A stretch of DNA of 5,667 nt, taken from the NCBI GenBank assembly GCA_029936705.1, contig JAPYSD010000260.1, positions 1 to 5,667 on the forward strand, read 5' to 3'. Source of the DNA: Croceicoccus sp. Lineage in GTDB: Bacteria; Pseudomonadota; Alphaproteobacteria; Sphingomonadales; Sphingomonadaceae. The notes beneath the pieces are model-generated. The model saw only the letters and a program-made list of their open reading frames with translations, was not told where the DNA came from and searched no databases. Shown one piece after another: positions 4,638-5,667 of this stretch; position 1 is the first letter of the stretch, and every line of letters begins with the position of its first letter. The translations under genes were made by a program, and so were the position numbers.

Positions 4638-5667
4638 TCAGCCGCCCATCCCGTCGCCCGCCGCGTCGCCCGCTTCCACCTTGAGCTTGTAGAGCATGTC
4701 CAGCGCCTCGCGCGGGGACAGCGCATCGACGTCGAGATCGCGCAGGGTTTCGCGCAGGCTGTCGCATTGCTCCTCTGCCGCTTCGGCCGCTGCTGCGAAC
4801 AGCGGCAGTTCGCCCAGCCCCGCCGCCAGCCCGCCGGTCTCGGCGCGGCCCTTCTCCAGCTTCTGCAGCACCGCCTTGGCCCGCGCGATCACGGGCGAGG
4901 GCAGGCCCGCCAGCCGCGCCACCGACAGGCCGTAGGACCGGTCGGCAGGCCCCTCCGCCAGCTCGTGCAGCAGCACCAGGTCGCCCTTCCATTCGCGCGC
5001 GCGAACATGGTGCAGCGACAGCGCCTCGCAGCTTTCGGCAAGGCGCGACAGTTCGTGGTAATGCGTCGCGAACAGGCAGCGCGACTTCAGCGTGGTATGC
5101 ACGCTTTCCGCCACTGCCCAGGCCAGCGCCAGCCCGTCATAGGTGCTGGTCCCGCGCCCGACCTCGTCCAGAATGACGAAGCTGCGCATCGTCGCCTGCG
5201 AAAGGATCGCGGCGGTCTCCACCATCTCGACCATGAAGGTCGATCGCCCCCGCGCCAGGTTGTCCGACGCGCCCACGCGGCTGAACAGCCGGTCGACCAG
5301 CCCGATCCGCGCCGCTTCGGCAGGGACGAACCCGCCCGCCTGCGCCATCAGCACGATCAGCGCGTTCTGCCGCAGGAACGTCGACTTGCCGCCCATGTTG
5401 GGACCGCCGATCAGCCACAGCCGCGACCTGTCCGACAATTCGCAGTCATTGGCGACGAACCGCTCGCCCGCGCGTGCCAGCGCGTCCTCCACCACCGGGT
5501 GCCGCCCCGCGCGGATCGACAGCGCCTGGCTGTCCTCCACCTCGGGCATGACCCAGCCCGCTCCTTCTCCGGCGCGCTCGGCCCAGCTGGCGCAGACGTC
5601 GATGCGGGCCAGCGCCTGCGCGGTCGCGGCAATCGCTTCGCGCGCGTGGGCCGCGGTGTTCACCAGC
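4638..5667 (-). CDS. mutS: DNA mismatch repair protein MutS, C-terminal part (5' end outside window)
   Basis: This is the last roughly 342 residues of MutS (usually about 850-880), the dimeric ATPase that recognises mismatches and recruits MutL. The frame runs through the right edge of the window, and the GTG at 5661-5663 is internal. The ABC-type ATPase domain is complete. Walker A is GPNMGGKST (DNA 5379-5405). The S-rich signature loop lies around RGRSTFMVEM. Walker B is VILDEVGRGTS (5145-5177), followed by the H-loop ATHYHEL (5049-5069). Then come the helix-turn-helix dimerisation segment SYGLSVARLAGLPSPVIARA, a GELPLF segment that resembles a beta-clamp-binding motif, and the usual end SPREALDMLYKLKVEAG. 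No disruption is seen. Only the end of the clamp/core region is present; the mismatch-binding domain (Phe-x-Glu) is outside the window. The TGA is at 4638-4640, 40 bp before the DUF202 gene. Confidence 0.97.
   Translation of the reverse strand, partial: LVNTAAHAREAIAATAQALARIDVCASWAERAGEGAGWVMPEVEDSQALSIRAGRHPVVEDALARAGERFVANDCELSDRSRLWLIGGPNMGGKSTFLRQNALIVLMAQAGGFVPAEAARIGLVDRLFSRVGASDNLARGRSTFMVEMVETAAILSQATMRSFVILDEVGRGTSTYDGLALAWAVAESVHTTLKSRCLFATHYHELSRLAESCEALSLHHVRAREWKGDLVLLHELAEGPADRSYGLSVARLAGLPSPVIARAKAVLQKLEKGRAETGGLAAGLGELPLFAAAAEAAEEQCDSLRETLRDLDVDALSPREALDMLYKLKVEAGDAAGDGMGG

Noticed and set aside
1..5667. tRNA, rRNA, CRISPR arrays, insertion sequences or riboswitches
   Set aside because: I saw no cloverleaf, regularly spaced repeats, terminal inverted repeats, transposase motifs or recognisable aptamer. 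In particular, no cobalamin riboswitch was seen before the adenosyltransferase gene.

Overview
The window is GC-rich, densely packed chromosomal DNA. It most likely comes from an alphaproteobacterium, and a sphingomonad (Sphingomonadales, Erythrobacteraceae-like) fits best. This rests on the protein families present, on a two-transmembrane HIG1-like protein beside a cobalamin adenosyltransferase, and on a near-perfect EcfG-type promoter (GGAAC-N17-CGTT), the hallmark of the alphaproteobacterial general stress response. No mobile element, tRNA, rRNA or CRISPR array was seen.

Layout. Positions 1-569 (+) hold the 3' end of a PRMT-like SAM-dependent methyltransferase gene. It runs tail-to-tail into, and overlaps by 31 bp, a DUF1993 gene (539-1102, -). 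Upstream of DUF1993 on the same strand is an HNH endonuclease-family gene (1139-1747, -), and the two probably form an operon. A divergent gap of about 320 bp (1748-2067) follows, with short direct repeats in 11-bp phase. To its right a tight + strand cluster reads gluQ (tRNA-Asp queuosine glutamylation, 2068-2922), a HIG1-like membrane protein (2948-3175) and a PduO-type cob(I)alamin adenosyltransferase (3192-3770).

The second half contains what looks like a small general-stress module. A 70-bp gap (3771-3840) carries the EcfG-type promoter, an inverted repeat spanning the predicted start of transcription, and a Shine-Dalgarno sequence, all leading into an unrecognised, very acidic 107-residue protein (3841-4164, +). 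Facing it, with stop codons 4 bp apart, is a DUF202 (YidH-like) membrane protein gene (4169-4597, -). Its 40-bp upstream gap contains a second, weaker EcfG-like promoter (GGAAC-N17-GGTT). The window ends in the 3' part of mutS (4638-5667, -).

How the genes fit together. gluQ, the HIG1-like gene and pduO are probably co-transcribed but serve different housekeeping roles: tRNA modification, membrane/respiratory function and B12 cofactor activation. The 107-residue protein and the DUF202 protein are the best candidates for co-regulated stress genes, because each has its own putative EcfG promoter. This is an inference from promoter motifs, not a demonstrated system. No dramatic new system is evident.
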